Of a stretch of DNA of 64,000 bases, positions 23,250-30,524 are shown piece by piece. The position numbers and the translations under genes were made by a program. The notes below the pieces were generated by a model, which searched no databases, was not told the origin of the DNA, and saw nothing but the letters and a program-made list of their open reading frames with translations. The stretch covers positions 400,858-464,857 of the forward strand of contig NZ_CAKLBP010000001.1 in the NCBI RefSeq assembly GCF_920984665.1, in the 5' to 3' direction. The stretch is from Pedobacter sp. Leaf170 (GTDB taxonomy: Bacteria > Bacteroidota > Bacteroidia > Sphingobacteriales > Sphingobacteriaceae). The first letter of the stretch is position 1. Every line of letters starts with the position of its first letter.

Positions 23250-23457
23250 TCACTAATTCCTTAAGTATTTTGTTCGCAGCAGCAATATCCTCATCAGTCA
23301 ATCTTTGCTTTCCACTTCCAGCAACATTTTCTTTAAGTTTATTGTGAAGCCTGGTCTTTGCGCTGGCCGGCGTGTTGGTTGGAAACATCTTTGCTGCAAA
23401 AGCAGATGTGTTTATCAAAGGGTTATTTAGTATTACTTTCAAATCTTCTGAATTCAT
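23218..23457 (-). CDS. Small basic protein heading the minus-strand cassette
   Basis: A 79-residue protein with a helical, basic middle (ASAKTRLHNKLKENVAGSGK) and LTDEDIAAANKIL near its end. It overlaps the membrane gene downstream, so the two are cotranscribed. It might be a DNA-binding regulator of the cassette; this is a guess from size and charge. Confidence 0.5.
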   Translation of the reverse strand: MNSEDLKVILNNPLINTSAFAAKMFPTNTPASAKTRLHNKLKENVAGSGKQRLTDEDIAAANKILKELVSEINVKTNES

Positions 23458-23523
23458 AAAAGCAAAAATAAAGAAAAAATAAAACGATATAATACTTTTG
23501 TTATATATGACTATTGCATGACA

Positions 23524-23559
23524 ATTGTATATTACAATCGTTATATATTTGTTCTATAC
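23524..23559. promoter_or_regulatory. Promoter with dyad and repressor-like half-site
   Basis: ATTGTA and TACAAT flank TAT (23524-23538), a -7 box TATATTTG lies at 23544-23551, and TTCTATAC at 23552-23559 is identical to one arm of the dyad at 1689-1709. This suggests the phage repressor also controls the gene at 23577. The rest of the gap (23458-23523) is AT-rich with no gene. Confidence 0.5.
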
Positions 23560-23576
23560 AATTAGCAATTATAATC

Positions 23577-24257
23577 ATGAAAGCAAAAAGACAACCAACC
23601 GAAGCATCTATCGTTAGCAAAACAGTTAAAAAATTATTAACAAGCAACTTTAAAGGTATCAAGTTCTCAGTTAAGAGTGATATTTTTAGTGGCGGCGATA
23701 GCGTTTCTGTAAAATGGTCATTTGGCCCTACAGAAAACGAAGTTAACGCCTTAATAAAAAGGTTTCAGGGTGGTAGCTTTAATAGCTATGAAGATATTTA
23801 TGAATATAACGCGGATAGTTATGAGGTTGATAAAGATGGTAACATCAAAGTTCAGCCTACTGTAAAATACATTTCTACATCACGTAGAACACCGGTTATT
23901 GAAGAAGCGGCAAAATTGATTTGTGAAAAATTCAATGTTGAGTATGAAGGTTATTGGTCAAAAGTTTACGAAAACGATAAGTCTAGTGTTTCAGATTATG
24001 CTTACCGCATTATCAACAAAATGAGCTTTGAAAGTGACGATATTAAAATTATTGCTTGCATTAACAAAGAAAAAGATTGTGGCATGTTTGAAGATATCTA
24101 CACTTTCAGTTATGAAAATTTGAAAGATATTAAACCAGCTCAAGTTGTAGCTAAGAAAATAGTCGATGTTAAAACGGACAAACCAGCAAAACAAATTGAA
24201 GTAACTATAAAGCCGAACATTTTCGGTAAAATAATTTCATGGTTTAAAAAATTCTAA
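23577..24257 (+). CDS. LPD29-like protein
   Basis: A frame opens earlier, but ATG 23577 (MKAKRQPTEASIV) is the start that leaves the promoter free. Residues 41-72 (DSVSVKWSFGPTENEVNALI then FQGGSFNSYEDIYEYN) resemble the LPD29 domain found in polyvalent proteins of phages and conjugative elements. The C-terminus ends in a Lys/Phe-rich helix (IISWFKKF). It probably acts early after infection or on induction on host DNA or proteins. Confidence 0.55.
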   Translation: MKAKRQPTEASIVSKTVKKLLTSNFKGIKFSVKSDIFSGGDSVSVKWSFGPTENEVNALIKRFQGGSFNSYEDIYEYNADSYEVDKDGNIKVQPTVKYISTSRRTPVIEEAAKLICEKFNVEYEGYWSKVYENDKSSVSDYAYRIINKMSFESDDIKIIACINKEKDCGMFEDIYTFSYENLKDIKPAQVVAKKIVDVKTDKPAKQIEVTIKPNIFGKIISWFKKF

Positions 24258-24266
24258 ATTATTACA

Positions 24267-24290
24267 GCCTCGCTTAGAACCAAGCGAGGC
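24267..24290 (+). terminator. GC-rich hairpin, probable terminator
   Basis: GCCTCGCTT (24267-24275) pairs perfectly with AAGCGAGGC (24282-24290) around a 6-base loop. It lies 9 bases after the stop of the LPD29-like gene. Only ATTT follows, so termination may be partial. Confidence 0.6.
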
Positions 24291-24312
24291 ATTTACCATC
24301 ATTCGCAGAATT

Positions 24313-24447
24313 ATGTATTTAAGTGCAAAAGAAATCGAAGACATCAGGCGTGCTTTAGTTATTGCAATGCAAGCCTTAGACGCTACAAACAACCCAAATG
24401 ATAAGATTTTATCAGATAGACTCGAACTAATTGAAAAGAAATTTTAA
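24313..24447 (+). CDS. Small hypothetical protein (44 residues)
   Basis: ATG 24313 to TAA 24445-24447, one base before the next start. The product is a helical peptide (SAKEIEDIRRALVIAMQALD). Its position between a terminator and the next gene supports it. Function unknown. Confidence 0.5.
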   Translation: MYLSAKEIEDIRRALVIAMQALDATNNPNDKILSDRLELIEKKF

Positions 24448-24448
24448 A

Positions 24449-24994
24449 ATGCAAAATCAACTTAACACCGCCATTTACCAGGCTATTTGCAAACACTATG
24501 TTGAGCAAATCGAATTGAACATGTACATGAGCTTCTTTAAATCAGAGCAGCTTGCAAATGAAAAGAAGCTGCATAAACTTAATTATGAGTTTACTCAAGA
24601 AACTAAATGTATCGAAATCGACACGTTTAAATGTTCATTCAAAGATGCATTTGACATTAAAAGAAAATTTGATTCTTTAATGCCTGCAAAAGAGCGTTTC
24701 TTTTACTTTTCGCCAGCAAAGCCCATTGCCCCTATCACAATCAAACCAATCAAAGCTAAAAGAACCTATAAAAAACGAATTAAGCCCCCAGTGGTGAAAT
24801 TACCGTCAATTTCAATCTGGCAGAATATATTGTTAAACTTTAAATCAAAAAACATGAAACAATTCTTATCAATCGCCTTAATTTTATTAATCGGCGTTAC
24901 TGCGTGTGAAAAGCAAAAACCTAAACCTTGTGAAAAAAACAAACCTGGTCTTGTGTTACCGAAAGATAAACGGTTAATGCAAAAGCCAAATTAA
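24449..24994 (+). CDS. Protein ending in a second copy of the small lipoprotein
   Basis: A 181-residue frame from ATG 24449. The first 135 residues are a soluble, basic domain with no signal. From the internal Met (ATG 24854) the sequence is a complete lipoprotein precursor: hydrophobic core LSIALILLIGV, lipobox VTAC, mature CEKQKPKPC...DKRLM, related to the lipoprotein at 17248. The lipoprotein is probably also made from ATG 24854. No in-frame stop separates the parts, so a gene fusion or loss of a stop is likely. Confidence 0.6.
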   Translation: MQNQLNTAIYQAICKHYVEQIELNMYMSFFKSEQLANEKKLHKLNYEFTQETKCIEIDTFKCSFKDAFDIKRKFDSLMPAKERFFYFSPAKPIAPITIKPIKAKRTYKKRIKPPVVKLPSISIWQNILLNFKSKNMKQFLSIALILLIGVTACEKQKPKPCEKNKPGLVLPKDKRLMQKPN

Positions 24995-25015
24995 TTTTGG
25001 CTTAAAATATTAGTA

Positions 25016-25046
25016 TTTGGTATATTGGTAATAAAATTTATATTTT
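25016..25046 (+). promoter_or_regulatory. Phage promoter module, copy c
   Basis: GTATTTGG with TTTG at 25016-25019, then 19 bases to TATATTTT (25039-25046). The stretch GGTATATTGGTAATA is shared with copies b and e. The predicted start is within a few bases of ATG 25057, again giving an almost leaderless message. Confidence 0.6.
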
Positions 25047-25056
25047 TACATTAATT

Positions 25057-25374
25057 ATGCAAGAACCTTTAACGCTCATAATTGAAAAGCAATTCTTTGA
25101 TGAGATAATCGCAGGTAAAAAAACTGAAGAATATCGAAGCTTATCTGAATACTATATCAGTAGGTTTTGCATGTTTAAAGGTGAAGAGTTTACCGGCATG
25201 AAGCCAATCAAAAGCATTCGCCTGGCTGTTGGTTATGCAAAAGATCGCAAATGGGCAATCATTGAAGTTAAGGGCATCTTTATCGATACGTTTGAAAACG
25301 TAATACCCGAAGGTTTTAAGAAGGGTGATGAGTGTTTTACTATCGAGCTAGGCAAAGTTTTAAAGCAAAATTAA
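25057..25374 (+). CDS. ASCH-domain protein, second copy
   Basis: A 105-residue protein. LIIEKQFFDEIIAGKKTEEY followed by RSLSEYY and later GDECFTIELG is the pattern of short ASCH proteins. It follows a lipoprotein gene and promoter copy c, mirroring the arrangement at 17248-17951, although the two ASCH proteins are not close in sequence. RNA binding or nucleoside hydrolysis is the likely activity. Confidence 0.75.
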   Translation: MQEPLTLIIEKQFFDEIIAGKKTEEYRSLSEYYISRFCMFKGEEFTGMKPIKSIRLAVGYAKDRKWAIIEVKGIFIDTFENVIPEGFKKGDECFTIELGKVLKQN

Positions 25375-25405
25375 TTGTTTAATTTTTTACTTAATATTCT
25401 AAATC

Positions 25406-25504
25406 ATGGCAGAAGGTCAAAGAGCAGCCTCTGCACCAGCACCTCGAAGAAATTTTATTCAGAGAGCAGCCGGTGCCGTTAGGAATTTTTTCCGCAGGCG
25501 TTAA
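25406..25504 (+). CDS. Arg-rich 32-residue peptide
   Basis: ATG 25406 to TAA 25502-25504. The product is Ala/Arg-rich with four Arg in the last eight residues (RNFFRRR). Its spacing and codon use look genuine, but short length limits certainty. A GC-rich imperfect hairpin follows at about 25516-25538. Confidence 0.4.
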   Translation: MAEGQRAASAPAPRRNFIQRAAGAVRNFFRRR

Positions 25505-25549
25505 TCATTTAAAAAAGGGGGTTCGCTTAGCGTTCTCCCTTATTTTGTT

Positions 25550-26224
25550 ATGCTTCAAAAAACTATCAATTCAATTCGTAAGATTGCATCGCAAAGCGAT
25601 AATCTGATTTTATTTCATTCTGCAGCTGGTAAAGATTCAATTTGTTTACTTGATTTATGCTACCCACATTTCAAGCAAATCACTTGCGTGTACATGTACA
25701 TCGTTAAAGATTTGATTCACATCAAAAAATATATTGAGTGGGCAAAGGTTAGATACCCGGGTGTAAAGTTTATTGAGTTTCCGCATTATGCACTAAGCAG
25801 CTATATCAAAACTGGCCACATGGGTATTAAGAAAGATGTTAAGCAGAAGTTGCTTTCTCTTTCAGACATAAACGAGCGTGCAAGAATTTATAGCGGATGT
25901 GAGTGGACCATTATGGGCTTCAAACAATCTGACAGTATGAATAGAAGGTTGATGCTTCGAACGTATGAAGATAACATTATCAATTCACCAACTAAAAAGG
26001 CTTATCCCCTATCTGAATGGAAGAATAAAGATGTGCTTAAATACATTCAAGCTAAAAACCTGATTAAACCTATCGCCTACGGCACTGCACAAAGCCAGGG
26101 TACAGCTGTTGAGAATAAAGATTTTGTCTTGTGGTGCTACAAAAACTACCCAGAGGATTACCAGAAAATTATTAAAAAATTTCCCGAAGCCGAGATAATT
26201 GTCTTCGAATACCTAAACCAATAA
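25550..26224 (+). CDS. PAPS reductase/PP-loop ATPase-like protein
   Basis: A 224-residue protein with a PP-loop in the form HSAAGKDS (23-30), where the usual SGGKDS has Ala-Ala, and later DSMNRRLMLR and YPLSEWKNKDVLKYI typical of phosphoadenosine phosphosulfate reductase folds. Two Cys (in SGCEW and LWCYK) could hold a cofactor. Phage members often pair with ParB-like genes near terminase, and DndC of DNA phosphorothioation belongs to the same superfamily. It overlaps the ParB-like gene by one base. Confidence 0.75.
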   Translation: MLQKTINSIRKIASQSDNLILFHSAAGKDSICLLDLCYPHFKQITCVYMYIVKDLIHIKKYIEWAKVRYPGVKFIEFPHYALSSYIKTGHMGIKKDVKQKLLSLSDINERARIYSGCEWTIMGFKQSDSMNRRLMLRTYEDNIINSPTKKAYPLSEWKNKDVLKYIQAKNLIKPIAYGTAQSQGTAVENKDFVLWCYKNYPEDYQKIIKKFPEAEIIVFEYLNQ

Positions 26225-26913
26225 TGGCAGATAAAAAACCTTTATACAAGCAATCTGAAACCGTAACCATAAAACGTTCACAGGTTAATTTTGCCGTTTA
26301 CAACCCAAAGAATCATACGGATGCGCAAAAGGCACAAATTAAGCGTAACATAAAAAGTGTTGGCTTTCTTGGTGGTGTAATCTGGAATAAGGCAACGGGA
26401 AATTTGATTGATGGGCATAAGCGTGTCCAAACATTAGACAGTATTCACCATTATGACGGTACCACAAAAACCGACTACGATTTGAAAGTCGAAATGGTTG
26501 AACTTGACCTCAAAACTGAAAAGGAACAGAACATTTTTCAAACAAAATCAAGAACAGAACTTGATAATGTTCTTTTAGGCAATATGCTCGATGGTATCGA
26601 TTACGACCTCGCAGGATTAGACGAGTTTGACTTAAACATGATTGCAGCTGAGTCACCAGCTTTCGATTTTGGCGGCAATGACGAGGTTAAAGAAGATATC
26701 AAAGAAATGGAACGTCCTTATGAAGAGCGCAAGCAGATGATTAAGGACATGAAAGCTCAGCAAAAAGAAAACACTATCAATAAATTTCAGGGTGACCCTT
26801 TCTTCACTTTGTCATTCGATAGCTTTGAGAACAAAGCCGAATTTCTTGAGCGTTTTGGCTTTAATCCTTCTGAAAAGTTTATTAAAGGTGAAATTTTCGC
26901 AGATAAATTATAA
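26224..26913 (+). CDS. ParB-like nuclease-domain protein
   Basis: A 229-residue protein. Residues 15-75 hold the ParB N-terminal fold with KSVGFLGGVIWNKATGNLID and DGHKR (63-67), the NTP-handling loop. The C-terminal part is charged, with a long helix (EERKQMIKDMKAQQKE). It is coupled to the PAPS reductase-like gene and overlaps TerS by one base, so it may mark or process DNA for packaging. DndB-type proteins share a DGQHR motif, a distant parallel. Confidence 0.75.
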   Translation: MADKKPLYKQSETVTIKRSQVNFAVYNPKNHTDAQKAQIKRNIKSVGFLGGVIWNKATGNLIDGHKRVQTLDSIHHYDGTTKTDYDLKVEMVELDLKTEKEQNIFQTKSRTELDNVLLGNMLDGIDYDLAGLDEFDLNMIAAESPAFDFGGNDEVKEDIKEMERPYEERKQMIKDMKAQQKENTINKFQGDPFFTLSFDSFENKAEFLERFGFNPSEKFIKGEIFADKL

Positions 26914-27338
26914 TGGCCAAGAAACCCACAGTCGATTCTTTCAAGAAAGTTTGTGAAGCTAAAGCCGGTAACATTTCCAGTATAGCAAAGGCATTCGATG
27001 TAGAGCGTAAAACAGTATATGCGTGGATGAAAGGCCCTAAATATAAGCAAGCCTACGATGACGTTAGGGAAAGTCTGCTAGATTTTACCGAGAGTCAGCA
27101 AATGATATTAATTAGAGGCCTAATGAAGAAAGATCCTGAAGGCAACTTTATCGGCTGGATTGAACGCCCCTCAGAAAGTATGATAATCTGGTTTGAGAAG
27201 ACTCGAGGCAAACACCGAGGTTTATCAGACAGCAAAGTCGAGGTTGAAATAAGTGAGAAAGCTGATGTTCCAATTAAAAAATGGCTTGAAGAGAGTCGAA
27301 AAAAACGAGCTGAAAAGAAGAAAGATAATAAAAAGTAA
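26913..27338 (+). CDS. terS: Terminase small subunit
   Basis: A 141-residue protein with an N-terminal HTH (GNISSIAKAFDVERKTVYAW) and a helical middle (SMIIWFEKTRGKHRG), the usual plan of small terminases that recognise the packaging site. The last 20 residues are Lys-rich. It ends 6 bases before the large subunit, confirming the role. Confidence 0.82.
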   Translation: MAKKPTVDSFKKVCEAKAGNISSIAKAFDVERKTVYAWMKGPKYKQAYDDVRESLLDFTESQQMILIRGLMKKDPEGNFIGWIERPSESMIIWFEKTRGKHRGLSDSKVEVEISEKADVPIKKWLEESRKKRAEKKKDNKK

Positions 27339-27344
27339 CAAATT

Positions 27345-28595
27345 GTGATTGACACTCAGGAAGTTTACGACCCTCTTTACGAAACTGAGAAGTTTATAAT
27401 ACTTGTTACAGGTGGTAGAGGTTCGGCCAAATCTTTTAACGTTTCCACGTTTGTTAAAAGGCTTTCCTACGAGGCTAATCACATTATGCTTTACAGTAGG
27501 TACACCATGACCAGTGCAAACTTGTCTGTAATACCAGAGTTCATTGAAAAGATTGAGTTGGAAGATGAGCTGGATAGTTTTAAAGTTACCAAAGATGAAA
27601 TTGTCAATAAAGAATCTGGTTCTGTAATTAAATTCAGAGGTATTAAAACCAGTTCCGGCAACCAAACTGCAAAGCTTAAGTCTATCCAAGGTTTGACAAC
27701 CTTTGTTGGCGATGAAATGGAAGAATGGCAAAGTGAAGTTGATTACGATACGCTTATGCTCTCTATTCGTCAGAAAAACATGCAGAACAGGGTTATTCTA
27801 GTTTTGAATCCGACAGATGCAGAGCATTTTATCTATAAAAAGTACATTGAGAACACTCATAAAATAGTTTATTTTGATGGTATACCAGTACAAATCAGCA
27901 CACATCCAAGCGTTTGCCATATTCACACAACATATTTAGACAACATTGATAACTTAAGCCAGCAATTTCTTGATGAGGTAGCGTTAATCAAATTACAGCA
28001 ACCGACTAAATATGAATATAAAATCATTGGCCGATGGGCGGATGTTCGCGATGGTGCAATATTTGAAAATTGGGAAGAAGGCGAGTTTGATAAATCATTG
28101 TCTTATGTTTATGGTCAAGATTATGGTTTCAAAATTGACCCAGATACGCTTGTAAAAGTAGCCATTGATAAAAAGAGAAAGCTGCTGTATATAGACGAAT
28201 GTTTTTATGGAGTTGGTAAGTCAAACAGTACCGATGATTTATATGAACTGAACAAAGCACACATTGATAATTACACAGACTTAATCGTTGCCGACTCAGC
28301 GGAAGCACGTTTAATAAGCGACTTAAATTTAAAAGGCCTAAACATCATCGAATGTGATAAAGGACCAGGTAGCGTTTCTGGTGGAATTACAGCTATGTTA
28401 GGCTTTAAGCTGATTGTAACACCACGCAGCACAAACGTTAAAAAGGAACTTAAGAATTACGTATGGAATGATAAGAAAGCTGGAATACCTATTGATGATT
28501 ATAACCATACTATTGACCCTACGAGATATGCGCTTCGCTTTCTTTTGGGTGATGATTTTACCAATGCAAGCAAAGAAAGCTTAGGATTTTTATAG
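27345..28595 (+). CDS. terL: Terminase large subunit
   Basis: A 416-residue protein starting at GTG 27345. ATPase domain: Walker A GGRGSAKS (23-30), Walker B TTFVGDEMEE (118-127). Nuclease domain: acidic residues in GQDYGF (Asp259) and VADSAE (Asp317). It resembles the PBSX/SPP1 type. The enzyme cuts and pumps DNA into proheads, working with TerS and the portal immediately downstream. Confidence 0.9.
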   Translation: MIDTQEVYDPLYETEKFIILVTGGRGSAKSFNVSTFVKRLSYEANHIMLYSRYTMTSANLSVIPEFIEKIELEDELDSFKVTKDEIVNKESGSVIKFRGIKTSSGNQTAKLKSIQGLTTFVGDEMEEWQSEVDYDTLMLSIRQKNMQNRVILVLNPTDAEHFIYKKYIENTHKIVYFDGIPVQISTHPSVCHIHTTYLDNIDNLSQQFLDEVALIKLQQPTKYEYKIIGRWADVRDGAIFENWEEGEFDKSLSYVYGQDYGFKIDPDTLVKVAIDKKRKLLYIDECFYGVGKSNSTDDLYELNKAHIDNYTDLIVADSAEARLISDLNLKGLNIIECDKGPGSVSGGITAMLGFKLIVTPRSTNVKKELKNYVWNDKKAGIPIDDYNHTIDPTRYALRFLLGDDFTNASKESLGFL

Positions 28596-28604
28596 ATAAA
28601 TAAA

Positions 28605-29984
28605 ATGGAAGAAAAAGAAACTACTCTCGAGGATCTAATCACCTCAAAAGAAATTGATAAAGCAAAAGGACTTTTCAGCGAGAATGGCAAACGTATCACA
28701 GCTGCCCGTGAGCAGTATGATAAGTCTAAACACGCTATTATGAAGCGTGTAGATAAGGTAATAATCAAAGGCGAGGGTGAAACCGCTACCCGTGAAACAA
28801 TTAAACAATGGAAGCTGCCAATCACCTACCAGAAGAAGATTGTTCAAGCTGCAGTTGCATTCTTGGTTGGCAAGCCTATCAAAATTGTTCAAGACAGTGA
28901 TGAAACTACGGATGATGTATATAAAACATTGATTGACCTTCGTGAAGAAATGAGAATGAAAGCGAAAGACCAGAAGTGTGCTGAGATAATGTTTTCTGAG
29001 ACTGAGTGCGTTAAACTTTTCGTTCCATTTACCGATGAAGATAAAACCACAACTAAAATAAAATGCTTGCTGCTTTCTGCATCAAAAGGTGATGAGCTTT
29101 ATAGTTATTTTGATGAGTATGGAACTTTAAAAGCGTTTGCCAGAGGTTATGAAACCAAAAAAAGCAATATAACTGTTAGCCATTTTGATATTTATACTGC
29201 TGAAAGCAATCATGCCTGCAAACGGGAAGGAACCACAGCTTGGGATGTAGAAACTAAGCCAAATGCACTTAAAAAAATCCCGGTTGTAATCTATAATCAG
29301 GATGCCCCAGAATGGGCGGATGTTCAAGAGCTAATTGAACGTAGAGAGTGGCTAACTTCTAAACGTGCTGATACGAACGATTATTCAGCAGATCCAGTTT
29401 TAGTGCTTACAGCTGACGCTTTGCCTACGTTGCCAGATAAACAAGCGGTTGGCAAAGTGGTTCATCTAAAAGGTCAAGGCGCAAAAGCAGAATATCTATT
29501 TCCGCAGATGTCAGTTGATATGGTGGCTAATGAGAAAGAAGATTTAAAAGAGCTTATTCATTATTTAACTGATACTCCCGATTTGACACAGGATAAAATG
29601 TCTTCTTTAGGCTTAACTTCTGGTAAAGCTATTGAAATGGCTTTCTATGGTTCGATTCTTAAGGCAATGTCTAAGCAAGGGTATTTTGAAGAGATGATTG
29701 ATAGAGAAATCAGCATCTTGAAAGCGTACATTAAAAATGTAATGAAGGCAAGTGATATAAGTGGAAAGTTTACAAAGAATATTGATGCCCTTGAAACCTC
29801 GATAGTATTCGGTAATCCGTTGCCAGATGACTATTTAGATACCATTACTTTATTATCAACTGCTGTTGGAGGAAAAGCTATCATGAGTGTTGAATCTGCT
29901 GTATCTAAAAACCCGCTTGTGACTGACCCTACAGAGGAAATGAATAGACTCAAGGTCGATAATATTGATGAGACTGAGATTTAA
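28605..29984 (+). CDS. Portal protein
   Basis: A 459-residue protein of the SPP1 gp6-like kind: early KSKHAIMKRVDKV and KLPITYQKKIVQAAVAFLVG, and later TDTPDLTQDKMSSLGLTSGK near 320-345, typical of phage portal crowns and wings. It follows TerL by 9 bases. A dodecameric ring at one vertex is the known role of the family. Promoter copy d begins right after its stop. Confidence 0.85.
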   Translation: MEEKETTLEDLITSKEIDKAKGLFSENGKRITAAREQYDKSKHAIMKRVDKVIIKGEGETATRETIKQWKLPITYQKKIVQAAVAFLVGKPIKIVQDSDETTDDVYKTLIDLREEMRMKAKDQKCAEIMFSETECVKLFVPFTDEDKTTTKIKCLLLSASKGDELYSYFDEYGTLKAFARGYETKKSNITVSHFDIYTAESNHACKREGTTAWDVETKPNALKKIPVVIYNQDAPEWADVQELIERREWLTSKRADTNDYSADPVLVLTADALPTLPDKQAVGKVVHLKGQGAKAEYLFPQMSVDMVANEKEDLKELIHYLTDTPDLTQDKMSSLGLTSGKAIEMAFYGSILKAMSKQGYFEEMIDREISILKAYIKNVMKASDISGKFTKNIDALETSIVFGNPLPDDYLDTITLLSTAVGGKAIMSVESAVSKNPLVTDPTEEMNRLKVDNIDETEI

Positions 29985-29992
29985 TAATCGTA

Positions 29993-30023
29993 TTTGGTAC
30001 ATAAGAAATAAAATGTACATTTG
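29993..30023 (+). promoter_or_regulatory. Phage promoter module, copy d (tRNA-Met)
   Basis: TTTG (29993-29996), 19 bases, then a perfect TACATTTG (30016-30023), preceded by AATCGTA. The start expected a few bases downstream coincides with the mature 5' end of the tRNA at 30027, so little or no RNase P processing may be needed. Confidence 0.75.
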
Positions 30024-30026
30024 TGT

Positions 30027-30099
30027 TGCGGAGTGGTAGCAGTTGGTAGCTCGTTGGGCTCATATCCCAGAGGTCGCAAGTTCGAGTCTTGCCTCCGCA
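30027..30099 (+). tRNA. tRNA-Met (CAT)
   Basis: Acceptor TGCGGAG (30027-30033) pairs with CTCCGCA (30093-30099). The anticodon loop CTCATAT in a TTGGG/CCCAG stem gives anticodon CAT, and the T arm GCAAG-TTCGAGT-CTTGC is perfect. CCA is not encoded. The body resembles elongator tRNA-Met; an Ile (lysidine) identity cannot be ruled out by eye. It has its own promoter and terminator. Confidence 0.9.
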
Positions 30100-30138
30100 T
30101 CTACTTTTCATAGTTTAGTTGAAGGTTTAGGTTGATTT

Positions 30139-30169
30139 AGCAGGGGTTGTGGTTCACCCCTGCTTTTTT
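30139..30169 (+). terminator. Intrinsic terminator of the tRNA-Met unit
   Basis: AGCAGGGGT (30139-30147) pairs perfectly with ACCCCTGCT (30156-30164), followed by TTTTTT. This closes a 140-base transcription unit containing only the tRNA, embedded between the portal and head genes. Confidence 0.8.
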
Positions 30170-30222
30170 ATACAACAATCTTGCTTTTTCAATTCCAACT
30201 TTTAACCTTTTTTTATTCTGGT

Positions 30223-30456
30223 ATGGACTTAAACGAAAAATACGAAGCAAAGCACCTGGCTAACATTCGTAAACTTCAAAAAAAAGTTTCTAAGCATTAT
30301 CGAAACACAATTGATAAGATTTACAAAAAAGCCTTTGGTTTAAAACTTAAAAATGGTGATTTCAAAATTTCGGACTACCCTATTCTTTCAAACCATATTG
30401 ATGAGGTTCTTATAAATTTTCGTGAAGAGCTTAATCTTATGCTTGTTAATGGGTAA
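30223..30456 (+). CDS. Minor head protein, N-terminal fragment (frameshifted)
   Basis: Start ATG 30223 (MDLNEKYEAKHLANIRK); an earlier TTG at 30181 overlaps the terminator and is not credible. The 77-residue product is the helical N-terminus expected of SPP1 gp7/Mu gpF-like minor head proteins and stops at TAA 30454-30456. The -1 frame is open from 30450 and continues the same kind of protein without a start codon. Adding one G to GGG at 30451-30453 would rejoin them as VNGVKYEWDES. Confidence 0.65.
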   Translation: MDLNEKYEAKHLANIRKLQKKVSKHYRNTIDKIYKKAFGLKLKNGDFKISDYPILSNHIDEVLINFREELNLMLVNG

Positions 30457-30524
30457 AGTATGAATGGGATGAATCTGTTAATAAAAATGGTTCTATTATA
30501 CTGGAAACATACACTGCATCCAAT

